From contig NW_020853101.1 of NCBI RefSeq assembly GCF_000972845.2, forward strand, positions 124,001-188,000: a stretch of 64,000 nt of DNA, read 5' to 3'. A model generated the notes under the pieces. The model did not search any database. It was not told the DNA's origin and was given only the letters and a program-made list of their open reading frames with translations. This stretch comes from Larimichthys crocea (lineage: Eukaryota; Chordata; Actinopteri; Sciaenidae). Shown here one piece after another: positions 12,750 through 24,117 of the stretch (within the stretch, counting starts at the first letter, position 1; every line of letters begins with the position of its first letter). The position numbers and the translations under genes were made by a program.

Positions 12750-13483
12750 ATTCTTGGCATTACGTTAAACGCCTTCTTCTCATCAAAACTCTGAAGACGG
12801 TCATCAGTTTATCCACAGGTTTATTGACTTGAAAAAGGGTGAAACTGAGAACACACAAACATAGCATATTCAGATAAGTTGCTACTGTACACCTCTTGTA
12901 CATACGCTGTAAACGTATTTTATCATGAATTAAATCACTCACTTTTAAACTCTTTTTAACTCACTCATGTTTACATCTGTACTGTATATTTATTGTTTTT
13001 AAACTATTACTCTAATTAACCATAACTTTCTTATTTTTAACATGTTATCAATCTTTTATTATAGTATGAACTTCTGACTACTGACTATACACATAGCACA
13101 TGTTAAATGAAATCAGTAGCGACTAGCTTGATAGCCATTTTACCTCATGGAAATTAACTGAGAATCAGCATTTCTCCTCAAACTTCGCACACAACCTTTG
13201 TAGTGACAAATAATGAACTCATAAAGATACAAAGATACATAACATAAAGATATACAACGATAATACATACCGACGATGCTCCATATAGCATAGGATGTAA
13301 ACAATCATTTGCTCATGTTAACAGATAGCATGCAGCGCTGTTCTCCGTGTTGCCTCCTGCAGATCTAAACACATGGCTTCCTAACGCTACCTCCTGAGTC
13401 TCTAGAAGGAGACCACTGCCCACTAGTGGCAGTATTATGAACCTACTCCTAGAACTATCGAACAAACCTATAGTACCAGAACA
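12750..13483 (-). repeat. 3' LTR of the BEL/Pao element
   Basis: Directly after the polypurine tract GGCGGGGAG the minus strand begins TGTTCTGGTACTATAGG. An AATAAA signal lies at 12820-12825, near the 3' end. The downstream end is estimated, because no partner LTR is present. TG is visible at the 5' end; the terminal CA is not uniquely placed. Confidence 0.65.
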
Positions 13484-13533
13484 CTCCCCGCCTGGCGGGA
13501 TTAGACCGCCACTACTACCAGTCCATGGTATTT

Positions 13534-14480
13534 CTATGGCTTAATCTCAGGAGCTAAGAGCAGGACTATCTCGGTGATAGGCCGCAATAACATTTTAATC
13601 CCATCTTTCCTGGAGGCTTTGATCTCCACCTTGCGTACTCTGCTGTCCTTGCTAGGGAAAACTTGAGTGATAAGTCCCAGTGGCCATTCATTCCTCTTTA
13701 GTTGGTCGTCCTTGAGAAGCACGATGCTTCCACGCTGAATGTCAGGCTGGGAAAACTGCCACTTCCTTCGTGGCTGAAGTGACGAAAGATATTGCTTCTT
13801 CCATTTATTCCAAAAAGTTTGAGCCAGATGTTGGACTTGGCGCCACTGATTTTTATGGAGGTCTTTAACCTGGTCACAAACTGGTGCAGAAGGGAGGCTG
13901 ACTTTCTGAGTAAGGAGAGTTGCCGGTGTAAGTATGAGAGGATCATCTGGATCAGTGGACACAGGTACAAGAGGTCTGGCATTTATGATAGCGGTCACTT
14001 CCGCCATCAGGGTGGAGAGAGCTTCGTGGGTCAGCTTCGACGTCCCAAGCTGCAGGAACATAGAGTCCAAGACCTTTCTTGCTACACCAATCATTCTTTC
14101 CCATGAACCACCCATGTGAGAGGCATGGGGAGGATTGAACGTCCATGTGCAGCCTTGGTCCAACAGAAACTTTTCCACAGAACTATTGTTGATGTTGGAA
14201 GGAATCCTGAGCTCCTTGCATGCACTGATAAAGTTGGTTCCTCGATCAGAACGGATGTGTTTCACTGGACCCCTAATGGCGAGGAAACGCCTAAGAGAGT
14301 TAATGAAACTTGATGTATCTAGAGACTCGATGACCTCAATGTGAACGGCTCGTACGCTCAAACAAGTAAATAACACCGCCCACCGTTTACTTTGAGCAAG
14401 ACCGCCTCGAGTCCGACGTGAAGACACCGTCCATGGGCCAAACACATCAAGGCGGGAAGATCTGCCATCTTTTGTGTCTG
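13534..14480 (-). pseudogene. BEL/Pao integrase core and C-terminal domain
   Basis: The ORF is 319 codons. The catalytic triad is visible as D16 in RLDVFGPW, D83 in RSDRGTNF and E133 in GGSWERMI. A C-terminal domain follows with GSIVLLKDDQLKRNEWPLG. The C-terminus lies about 50 bases from the polypurine tract and 3' LTR. The domain itself looks intact, but the polyprotein upstream is frame-shifted. Confidence 0.88.
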
Positions 14481-15170
14481 AGGTGTGCCACAAAGTTTAC
14501 GACATGTGACACACCCATAGATAACGCTGCTCACTCTCCTTTTTCCGCCGACTATCCAGAGACCTGCAGCACGTAAGGCACCTTCGGTGAACAATCGTCC
14601 CTGGTGTTGCGTTTTGTGGTGGTAATATCTCACCAAAAGTGTTGCTATATGATGCTTCCCTGGAATGATGAGAGGGTTTTTCTCTCCTGGCTGGAGTTCT
14701 GCTTCCCTGATGCGACCTCCAACTCTCAAAAGACCATCAACATCGATAAAAGGATCCAATGTTTTCAGAGGACTGTCCTTAGGAAACTTTTCCCCCTTTG
14801 TTACACAGGCGTACTCTTGAGCATACGTCTCCTCTTGAACAGCATGGATGATGGTTCTCTTGGCCTGCAAGAGTTCCTGAACTGAGATTGCTGTATGGCA
14901 ATGATGCCAGCCTTTACAGCCACTGTCTTTAATTGCCAGATTCGTCTTGAACGAGTGAGCAATATGAGTTAAGCGAGCAATAGCATAGACCAGTGAGTTC
15001 CAGCTGGAGAACTTGGAAAAACGTTGAGCCCCCAGTTGTTTGCTCACCATGGTTGTCTTCATTGCAGAGACCTGAGGGCGAATTTCTGCATCCAGAGAGG
15101 GATTTACCAACTCAAAGTGCTTTCTCAAGGATTGGCCTGCTGAGGATGTTTTAAAAACGTTGGTCCAGGT
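14462..15170 (-). pseudogene. BEL/Pao pol fragment: linker and integrase zinc finger
   Basis: This is the frame overlapping the RNase H fragment. It continues with LRKHFELVNPSLDAEIRPQV, then a VDGLLRVGGRIREAEL linker. It then has the HHCC-type integrase N-terminal finger (histidines in HHIATLLVRYYHHKTQHQG and cysteines in GCVTCRKLCG). It leaves frame after QKMADLP, where the core domain continues in a different frame. Without RT and protease it cannot encode an active product. Confidence 0.82.
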
Positions 15171-15898
15171 AGCCAGCTTGTGCCTGCGAGATGTGCAGCA
15201 GCGACAGACCGTGTGGCAACATCCGCAGGATTTACATCTGTGGGTACATATTTCCACTGCTCAGGATGAGAGTAGTTCCTTATCCGCTGTACTCGGTTAC
15301 TGACGTAAACATAAAACCGTCTGGTGTCATTATTAATGTAGCCCAATACTACCTTGCTGTCACTGTAAAAGGTAGTATCATCCAATTCCATGTCGATCTC
15401 TGAAGAGATGAGCTCGGCAAGTTCCACTGCCAACACAGCAGCACAAAGTTCGAGTCGTGGAACTGTATGTTCGGGAAGAGGAGTGAGCTTGGCCTTGCCC
15501 ATGACAAAGCCCACATGGACGATTCCATTGGTATCTGTCAGTTTGAGATAAGCCACTGCCGCGATTGCTTTTGTGGAAGCATCACAAAAAACCATTAGCT
15601 CCCTGCGTGATGCCTCTGTGGGAGAGATTTCTGTGTAGGGCCTGGAGATCTGGATACTGGTTACATCCTTCAGTGAAGACCGCCAAGCATCCCACATCTC
15701 TTCCATTCCTTGAGGGAGGGGTGAGTCCCAGTCACCATTGTCTTGTGTAAGCTCTCGCAGAATTGCTTTGCCTTGAATGGTGACTGGGGCAATGAATCCC
15801 AGGGGGTCATAAATGCTGTTCACGGTAGATAAGACACCTCGACGAGTGAAGGGTTTGTCTTCATCACCTGCTTTGAAGGTAAAGGTGTCAGACATTGG
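15125..15898 (-). pseudogene. BEL/Pao pol fragment: end of RT plus RNase H
   Basis: The open frame runs 15928-15125 but its first ten or so residues are antisense L2 sequence. The retroelement part starts near SPMSDTFTF. Visible motifs are GVLSTVNSIYDPLGFIAPVT (RT thumb/connection), FCDAS near residue 114, PRLELCAAVLAVEL near 157, FYSDSKVV near 187 and NPADVATR near 233. These are the RNase H acidic motifs of BEL/Pao elements. It ends in a stop at 15125 where the downstream integrase continues in another frame. Confidence 0.88.
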
Positions 15899-16463
15899 TG
15901 ACCATTTTTTAATAACCTTTGAGTTCATACTACCGGACTATAAGCCTTTGTGTAGAAGCTTCTACAGCAGATGTTTATCTGATAGTGCTGTAGCCAAATT
16001 TAAGGAAGTGATTCCTTCAGCATTGAATCAAATGCCATGTCTAACTGTAACAGAGGACTTGTCTACTCCTTTAGCCACCCACAAATAGACCATCTTGTTG
16101 ATGTATTCAGGCCTTACGGACAACTCTAGACTCTATTGCACCTCTGAAAAAGAAGATAATTAAACAAAGAAGGCTAGCCCCTGTGTATAGCCAGCGACTC
16201 GTATTAAAGCAAGAGGCACGTAAATCTGAACGCAAATGGCGTGCCACTAAACTGGGAGAATTTCATCTACCTGGCAAGATAATCTCAAAACATACAGGAA
16301 GGCTCTCCGTAATGCCAGAGCAGCCTTTACTCTTCTTTAATTGAGGAGAATAAACAACCCACAGGTTCTCTTCAGCACTGTGCCAGGCTAACAGAGAATC
16401 ACAGCTCTACTGAACCATCTATTCCTTTAGGTCTAAGTAGCAATGACTTCATGAGCTTCTTTA

Positions 16464-18152
16464 ATGATTAAGATTATAACTATTAGAGACAAAATCCATC
16501 ACCTCTTGCCCTCAACAGACATTGATCTGCATTCTGATACAGCAAGTTTTGAAACAGCTGTAAAACCTGATATGTATTTAGACTGTTTTTCCCCCATCGA
16601 CCTTCATCAAATAACTTTAATCATTTCTGCAGCTAAGCCGTCATCCTGTCTCTTAGACTCCATCCCAACCAGGTTGCTCAAGGAAATTTTACCTGTAGTT
16701 AGTAATTCGTTATTGGATATGATTAATCTGTCTTTATTATCAGGATATGTACCACAGTCCTTTAAGGTAGCTGTAATTAAACCTCTTCTTAAAAAGCCCA
16801 CTCTAGACCCAGAGGTCTTAGCCAACTACAGACCGATATCAAACCTTCCCTTTCTGTCTAAGATACTTGAGAAAGCTGTAGCTAATCAGCTGTGTGACTT
16901 TCTCCATAACAATAGTCTATTTGAGGATTTTCAGTCAGGATTTAGAGTGCATCATAGCACAGAGACCGCATTAGTCAAAGTTACAAATGACCTCCTAATG
17001 GCATCAGACAAAGGACTCATCTCTGTACTTGTCCTGTTAGATCTTAGTGCTGCATTTGACACCATTGACCATCAAATTCTTTTACAGAGACTGGAACATC
17101 GAATTGGCATCAAAGGAACCGCCCTAAGCTGGTTTAAATCGTACTTTTTAGATCGATCTCAGTTTGTTCACGTCAATGATGAATCCTCCATGCAGACCAA
17201 AGTTTGTCATGGAGTCCCACAAGGTTCTGTACTTGGACCACTTCTATTCAGTTTATATATGCTTCCTTTAGGGAACATCATTAGGAATCATTCTATCAAT
17301 TTTCATTGTTATGCTGACGACACCCAATTATATTTATCGATCAAGCCTGATGCAACCAATCAATTAACTAAACTCCAAGCATGCCTTAAGGATATAAAAA
17401 GTTGGATGACCTACAATTTTTTGATGTTAAATTCAGACAAAACTGAAGTTCTTGTAATTGGACCCAAACACCTCAGAAACTCTCTTTCTAGAGACTTAGT
17501 TACTTTAGATGGGATAACCCTGGCCTCCAGCTCCACTGTAAAGAATCTTGGAGTTGTTTTTGATCAGGATTTGTCCTTTAACGTCCACACAAAACAAATT
17601 TCGAGGACTGCATTCTTCCACTTACGTAACATCGCTAAAATCAGACGCATTGTCTCTCAGGCGGATGCAGAAAAACTAGTCCACGCATTTGTTACTTCAA
17701 GGCTGGACTATTGTAACTCTTTGTTATCAGGCTGCTCCAATAAGTCTCTTAGAACTTTGCAGTTAATTCAGAATGCTGCTGCACGTGTTCTGACAGGAAC
17801 CAAGATCAGAGATCACATCTCTCCCATTTTGGCTTCCTTGCATTGGCTACCTATTAAATCTAGAATAGAATTTAAAATTCTTCTCCTTACTTACAAAGCT
17901 CTTCATGGTCAGGCACCATCTTATCTAAAAGAGCTCATAATACCTTATTACCCCTCTAGAACACTGCGCTCTCAGGACGCTGGGTTCCTTGTGGTTCCTA
18001 TAGTTTCCAAAAGTAGATTGGGAGCCAGAGCTTTCAGCTATCAGGCTCCTCTTCTGTGGAACAAACTACCTTTCTGGGTTCGGGAGGCAGACACGGTCAA
18101 CACCTTTAAGAATAGACTTAAGACTTTCCTTTTTGATAAAGCCTATAGTTAG
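16464..18152 (+). pseudogene. L2 reverse transcriptase, C-terminal 562 codons
   Basis: This is an uninterrupted frame covering the complete RT domain and the C-terminal region. Motifs include [18 protein letters not shown] near residue 120, [14 protein letters not shown] near 190-203, [16 protein letters not shown] near 250-265 and the catalytic YADD at 283-286 (base 17310). The endonuclease domain is missing and the segment upstream is frame-shifted, so the copy is dead as an autonomous element. Its residues are nearly identical to copy 3 over the shared region. Confidence 0.92.
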
Positions 18153-18271
18153 GGCTGGCTCAGGTCATCCCTTAGTTATGCTGCCATAGGATTACACTGC
18201 CGGGGGACCCCACCGAGGGTTATGCCAGCCAGGCACGGTATTGGTTGAAGATGCACACATCTCCCTTACCG

Positions 18272-18274
<3 letters not shown>

Positions 18275-18309
<35 letters not shown>

Positions 18310-18312
18310 ATC

Positions 18313-18373
<61 letters not shown>

Positions 18374-18388
18374 ATCTCTCTATATCTT

Positions 18389-18419
<31 letters not shown>

Positions 18420-18530
18420 CCATCTCTCTCTCTATATATCTCTCTATATTTCTCTATATCTCACTCTCTCTATATATATATATCTATATCTCTATATCTC
18501 TCCATATCTCTCCATATCTCTCCATCTGTG
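18275..18530. repeat. CT/ATCTCT/TATA compound microsatellite in L2 3' UTR
   Basis: A (CT)n tract grades into ATCTCT and TATATA variants over about 255 bases. It sits at the same place in the 3' UTR as the GA tract of L2 copy 3 (52106-52187), so it was carried by the LINE and then expanded. Confidence 0.92.
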
Positions 18531-20228
18531 GACATGTCTCATTAATGCATGTTACTAACCAAACTTCCCCGGAGTTTCTGTGCTCTGTCGTCCAGCAGGT
18601 TCTCGTGGATCGTGGCTGCTGCTGTGATCCTGCATGACGCCCACTACATATATTATTACTGTCATTATTACTACCATATCTATTACTGTAATCATTTTTA
18701 TCATTCATTATAATTCATTGTCATTTTATCAGTCATTGTACAATATGTTTGTGTTGATTTGTCCTGTACACGTGACATCCTTTGCACGTCTGTCCGTCCT
18801 GGGAGAGGGATCCCTCCTCTGTGGCTCTTCCTGAGGTTTCTTCCACATTTTTTCCCTGTTAAAGGGTTTTTGTGGGCAAGTTTTTCCTCACTCGAACCGA
18901 GGGTCTAAGGACAGAGGGTGTCACTCCCTGTACAGATTGTAAAGGCAAATGTACTTTGTGACTTTGGGCTATACAAATAAAATTGATTTGATTTTGATTT
19001 GATTCTGTAGTGTTTACATTTTCATAACTCTTAATTAATCAGCACATCCTGCTGAAAAAGGCTCAGGTGCTGTAGTAACCTACATTTCTTTAAGTGGGCC
19101 CTTGACACACGACGCCCTGCAGGGCCTTAACTCCCTGTCCTTGTGTACTGGAATACTTCTGTAAACTGCCGTTTGCTGATTTTCCTCACTGGAGACACAA
19201 TGAGCTCTATTTTCAGGAATCAGTGGTTGGAGTACAGAGGTTCTCAAATGTCCTGCCCAGGATAAATATCAGTCACCAGGGTTTTCATTAGAACTGTATC
19301 ACAATGATTCACACATGGTAACTTTACTTTTCATTGTCTCATTAGTTTCCATCTGCGTTTTGTTATCCTGCCTTCACTTGTGTGTTCTGTGCTCTCAGTG
19401 TCAGTTCATCATTGTGCTGTGTCGAGTGTTCAGCTGTGTTTGGCCCTTGTGTTTTTGGATCTAAACTTTTCTGACCTTTGCCTGCCTACCAGCTTGGAAG
19501 TCTTGTGTTCTGTGCTCTTAAATTTGAGCCTTGTTTGCACAAAGGTGACACACAATAAGCATCTGCAGTTAACTACCACCACTTGAATAAGTAGAATTTA
19601 AAATGTGGCCTAGTTTTTTGTATCTCATTTTTAATTCTGAAAGTATCAGAGCAAAGCTAAGGCAGCAGAGGCTGTGAGTGTGGTGCTGAATTGGCAGTGT
19701 CACGACCTCAACTGTGCCACACCAAACCAGTGCATGCAGGTAAGGTAATCAAGAAAGTACCAGCTTCACCTGCAGCCAAACATCTTCTTCTAAACACTGC
19801 CAGATAAAGATTTAGCACTCCAATGATCAGTGACCTCTGCTATCGTTGCTGCTTTTACAGTTTTCCTCATAACATCATGATGAGAAAGTCAGCCAAGCCT
19901 CAGTACATGATGATGTCATCAACATTCTCAGCATTCATTTTTTCCAGTGAGTGAGCTGAAGACGAGCTCTGCTCTAAATGTCTCTGCCACAGTGTGTGTG
20001 CATGTAATGCCAGTTGACCTTTGTCGGTGTGTCCGTGACTCTCTCTGCAGTGGTTGGATAAACTTCTTACTACAGGCTTTGTTCTCCTTCATTTCTGATT
20101 AATCGCTTCATTAAAGCAGACTTCTGAACACATCCTCTGCCCCATATGCGGCGTATCACGTCCCTGCTCTGCAGTTGTGATCCGTGTTACTTTGACAACA
20201 TTAGGTTGGATCGCTGGTGTTGTGTTCA

Positions 20229-20275
20229 GTGTGTGTGTGTGTGTGTGTGAGTGTTGTGTGTATGTGTGTGTGTGT
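20229..20275. repeat. Imperfect (GT)n microsatellite
   Basis: GT repeats with a few interruptions (GAGTGTT, TATG). Confidence 0.9.
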
Positions 20276-20386
20276 ATGGTTGTCCTTCACTGGGTCAAGG
20301 TGATTTGTCCCTGTGTGTTGCATGTGCTGTCACATACTTTTATTTAAACTCAGATGCACAGAAACACCTGTTAGTTGTCCTGTCCA

Positions 20387-20448
20387 AAACACACACACAC
20401 ACAAACACACAAACACACACACACACACACACCTATACACACGCACAC
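20387..20448. repeat. Imperfect (AC)n microsatellite
   Basis: AC repeats interrupted by AAAC and CTAT. Confidence 0.9.
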
Positions 20449-21734
20449 TATGAGGAGCATTTTATGCCAGCACACTATACTAAAACACCTTAACCGCGTC
20501 ACCTACGCCTGCATAAAGACTGAAAAATACGCATGCGTACAGGCACGCGTATTGCAAGTAAACTAAATAAAGAAGGGTGATGGGTGATAAGTGTCATGCC
20601 ACGTGCCTCGTCTCAATGTACAAATAATTATTTACTTCATGATGACGAATTTTGAGTTAACACCTGCTTCGCTTCACAATTCAAGCAGTCCATGTATTAC
20701 CAAGAGAGACCGATGTGACAGTTGTTGTGGAAGTTTTCCTCTGCTGCTGGTGAAGAATGAAATAGAGACTTCTGCCGGCTTTGCAAAGAAAAGGTCAGTC
20801 AACACGCGAGTGGGGCTATGCATCACTACCTACACAGACAAAAGGGCTGGCGTCCTGAGTGAAGAAGGGAGAGGCTGTGTGTCTGTGATTGAAGACATTA
20901 AATTTGCTATTACACAGTTTAGGTTATTTCAGTCACACATGCACACGTTAAGGTGTCTGAAGCATTGGCTTTAGTACAATAATGACATACGTTAACGCCT
21001 ATAGCGTGTGAACGCCTATAACAGGATGTTGAGGTATATCAGGGACTGTACCATTGCTCAGGCGCGAAACTGACGAAGAGTCTGTGAGCATTTACGCACG
21101 AGGTACACTTATTGACAGTTATTAATTTTCTATGTTCTGCAGCCGATCTACACAGATCAGCTGTTACATTGTCTCAGGTTCATATGGGATTGTTTAGAAA
21201 AAAGCAGAACTTATAGATGAATTCCAAGCCCCATCAGAGCTGTCAGGATATTTTTATTTTTAAGTAGCTGAAATTATTTTAGTTATCCCTTTCCCCCTTG
21301 GCTTTTATACATTTCAAACAAAAAACAATAAACAGACCGTTTTTTCCATTTTTTTGTTGTCTGAATCAAAATCGAGAAAACCAAATTCAAATAACGGTCC
21401 GATTTTGGTTTCTGTAAATGCCTCTTTTCATCTTTAATCTCGTAAAGAAGGTGAAGAAAAGTAAAACAGGTGAGCTTCACGGAAGTCCAAGTAGCCTTAA
21501 TGTGGGCCTGTGTGCTATAACCTATATCACCCATTTAATGTGAGACATTAGCAGCTGTTGGCATGTTCACTATATCAGAGGCATGTCAGCTAAATGGAGA
21601 GTGTGACATGAAAAATTCAACCCGGGGAGATGAGACTGAGCTTGTCCTCCGCTCTGCGTGCTTTCAGACATCAATCTCTCTATCTTGCCGAGTTCAAATT
21701 TTGTCCCGTGAGATGCACAGACAGTGCTGTGGAG

Positions 21735-21863
21735 CCACTGATCATAGGACTGGTGGTTCAATCCCCACCTCAGATTGTTCACATGTCAAAGTAACACAAG
21801 ATGCAAAACCCCAATTTGCTCCCAAAGGTCAGGCCAGCACCTTGTGTGGAATCAAGTTTGTTC

Positions 21864-21865
<2 letters not shown>
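21735..21865 (+). repeat. tRNA-derived SINE fragment
   Basis: A pol III B-box-like GGTTCAATCCC lies at 21755-21765. It is followed by a degenerate form of the body seen at 24639 (ACCCCAATTTGCTCC). It is truncated at an AC microsatellite. Confidence 0.5.
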
Positions 21866-21866
<1 letters not shown>

Positions 21867-21905
<39 letters not shown>

Positions 21906-21917
21906 CACACACACACA
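21867..21917. repeat. (AC)n microsatellite
   Basis: About 50 bases of AC with one GC interruption, at the 3' side of a SINE fragment. Confidence 0.95.
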
Positions 21918-22366
21918 GTCCTGTAATACAGTAGTACACACATGCACATATGTGCGGCACTGTGTCACTTGCTGCATGATGTGCCTGTTAGAGCCCGTCC
22001 AGACTCTCATACAATGGTATGAGATAGAGGAGCAGAAGGGCTCGCACAGATCTGCAGAGCTGTGGCATTTTAAAAAATCTTTTCAAATAATATTAATGAT
22101 GCTTATTAGAGCTTTTATGTGAACCACTTTGTGGGACAATTAGAAGCCTATCTGGGTCCAGACCTGGACGATACATCCTCTTTTTATTCTTTCTGTTTGG
22201 TAGGTTGGAGGCCTGTGGCAGCAGGACATGAAGCAGGTAATGCATCACAGTCTAGTATATAAGATCAACGCTCATATTTTATGAGCGTTAATCATAATGG
22301 GGGTGGTGGGGGATCCCCCAGCAGTTTAATCCTATAGCAGACCATGTCTGCCTCCTGAACCCAAAA

Positions 22367-23020
22367 TTATAGTTTGTTCCACAGAAGAGGAGCCTGATAG
22401 CTGAAAGCTCTGGCTCCCAATCTACTTTTGGAGACTATAGGAACCACAAGGAACCCAGCATCCTGAGAGCACAGTGTTCTAGATGGGTAGTAAGGTATTA
22501 TGAGCTCTTTTAGATATGATGGTGCCTGACCATGAAGAGCTTTATATGTAAGGAGAAGAATTTTAAATTCTATTCTAGATTTAACAGGTAGCCAATGCAA
22601 GGAAGCCAAAATGGGAGAGATGTGATCTCTGATCTTGGTTCCTGTCAGAACACGTGCAGCAGCATTCTGAATTAACTGCAAAGTCCTAAGAGACTTATTG
22701 GAGCAGCCTGATAACAAAGAGTTACAATAGTCCAGCCTAGAAGTAACAAATGCGTGGACTAGTTTTTCTGCATCCGCCTGAGAGACAATGCGTCTGATTT
22801 TGCTGAAGTTACGTAAGTGGAAGAATGCAGTCCTCGAAATTTGTTTTATGTGGACGTTAAACGACAGATCCTGATCAAAAACAACTCCAAGATTCTTTAC
22901 GGTGGAACTGGAGGCCAGGGTGATCCCATCTAAAGTAACTAAGACTCTAGAAAGAGAGTTTCTGAGGTGTTTAGGTCCTTGAGTTTTGTCTGAATTTAAC
23001 ATCAGAAAATTGTAGGTCAT
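22367..23020 (-). pseudogene. L2 RT C-terminal fragment (copy 2)
   Basis: 217 open codons of the C-terminal part of the L2 polyprotein, including [20 protein letters not shown] and [20 protein letters not shown]. The catalytic region lies outside this frame. A deletion after DKT removes several residues present in copies 1 and 3. Confidence 0.85.
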
Positions 23021-23381
23021 CCAACTTTTTATATCCTTAAGGCATGCTTGGAGTTTAGTTAACTGATTGGTTTCATCAGGCTTGATCGATAAATATAACT
23101 GGGTGTCATCGGCTTAACAATGAAAATGAATGGAGTGATTCCTAATAATGTTTCCTAAAGGAAGCATGTATAAACTAAATATAAGTGGTCCTAGTACAAA
23201 ACCTTGTGGGACTCCATGACAAACTTTGGTATGCATGGAGGATTCATCATTGACGTGAACAAACTGAGATCGATCTAAGAAATACAACTTAAACCAGCTT
23301 AGGGCGATTCCTTTGATGCCAATTTGATGTTCCAGTCTCTGTAAAAGAATTTGATGGTCAAAGGTGTCAAATGCAGCACTA

Positions 23382-23858
23382 TGTCAGGTTCAGACAGACA
23401 ACTGGACCCACAGAGCAGATCAGAGACTGACAGGTGTAGTAAGGCGGTTTTTTGACAGTCCGGATTCGGTACACAAAAGGCAGTCAGCGGGGCAGAAGTA
23501 CAAAATCACGAGGCAGGAAGAAAGTCCGAGAACAGGTAAGGGTCAAAAATCCAGAACACGGAGCAGACAGGCAGAGGTACAGGACGCTAGGCAAAAACGG
23601 GTCGAAGAAAGAAACAGGGTTGGTACACGAGGAATCTATGATGAAAACGCCAGAGAGCTACTCACAAGGAAGAAGACAATCTAACAAGGACACACAGGGA
23701 GAGGCAGGCTTAAATACACGAGGGGAGGAGCAAACGAGACACAGGTGAAAACAATAGGCAATCACAGGGAGTAAAGACACCAGGATAGAAACACAAAAAG
23801 GAAGTGAGGGAAACCAAAATAAAACAGGAAGTCTACCCACAAAACTAAAAGCCTGACA
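23382..23858 (-). mobile_element. Solo LTR or LTR-like insertion inside L2 copy 2
   Basis: The insert begins TGTCAGGTTCAG and ends GCCTGACA, so it has TG...CA ends with a seven-base inverted match. It is flanked by the five-base direct repeat CACTA (23377-23381 and 23859-23863). Removing the insert and one CACTA restores the L2 sequence GCAGCACTAAGATC seen intact in copy 3. Five-base duplications with TG/CA ends indicate an LTR inserted by an integrase. Orientation is taken from a CTTCCTGTTTTATTTTGG stretch near the start of the minus strand, shared with the LTRs at 32070, 40758 and 56837. Confidence 0.8.
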
Positions 23859-24078
23859 CACTAAGATCTAACAGGACAAGTACAGAGATGAGTCCTTTGT
23901 CTGATGCCATTAGGAGGTCATTTGTAACTTTGACTAGTGCGGTCTCTGTGCTATGATGCACTCTAAATCTTGACTGAAAATCCTCAAATAAACTTTTCTT
24001 ATGTTTATGAATGCATTATTCATTTACTATAGATTCCTCCATAATGCAGAAAGTGGAAATGTGTCTGAATACAACTTG

Positions 24079-24117
24079 GTAAATGGCAAATGGACTGTAC
24101 TTATATAGCGCCTTTCT
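24079..24117 (-). repeat. SINE 3'-tail fragment
   Basis: ATGGACTGTACTTATATAGC followed by GCCTTTCT matches the inverted 3' end of the SINE at 24639-24956. Only about 40 bases remain. Confidence 0.55.

Larger units (their letters stand above)
12750..15898 (-). mobile_element. Decayed BEL/Pao LTR retrotransposon, 5' part missing
   Basis: Read on the minus strand it has, in order, the end of the reverse transcriptase with RNase H, the integrase zinc finger, the integrase core, a GGCGGGGAG polypurine tract and a 3' LTR starting TGTTCTGG. Wording such as FCDAS, PRLELCAAVL and SHMGGSWERMI is typical of BEL/Pao rather than Ty3/Gypsy. The RT catalytic core, protease, gag and 5' LTR are absent because the left side joins an L2 LINE at about 15899. 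At least two frameshifts break the polyprotein. Confidence 0.88.
15899..19012 (+). mobile_element. L2-clade LINE, copy 1 (5'-truncated, with 3' tail)
   Basis: Homology to copy 3 (minus strand) starts at TGACCATTTTTTAATAACC inside the endonuclease/RT linker and runs to the 3' end. The 3' UTR holds a long CT-rich microsatellite and ends GGGCTATACAAATAAAATTG followed by TTGATTTGATTT repeats, the typical tail of teleost L2 elements. Small deletions between 16076 and 16470 break the frame, and the RT region after that is open. The 5' end abuts the BEL/Pao fragment. Confidence 0.92.
22298..24005 (-). mobile_element. L2-clade LINE, copy 2, split by an LTR-like insertion
   Basis: On the minus strand this matches L2 copies 1 and 3 from the RT palm to the start of the 3' UTR. 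The 217-codon open frame at 22367-23020 has lost a short block around the [10 protein letters not shown] region and starts at [17 protein letters not shown]. The YADD region near 23110 carries a stop. A 477-bp element sits at 23382-23858, after which L2 sequence resumes exactly at the next base of the consensus. The left end stops near 24005, so the copy is 5'-truncated. Confidence 0.9.

Noticed and set aside
18241..18637. Open frames encoding poly-Ser-Leu or Ile-Tyr repeats
   Set aside because: They translate the CT/TATA microsatellite in the L2 3' UTR.
20591..20974. 127-codon plus-strand open frame
   Set aside because: No motif, no splice context and no similarity I recognise. It lies in the intron of an opposite-strand gene.
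22264..22290. Short inverted repeat AACGCTCATA / TATGAGCGTT
   Set aside because: A ten-base stem is too short to be notable without copies elsewhere.
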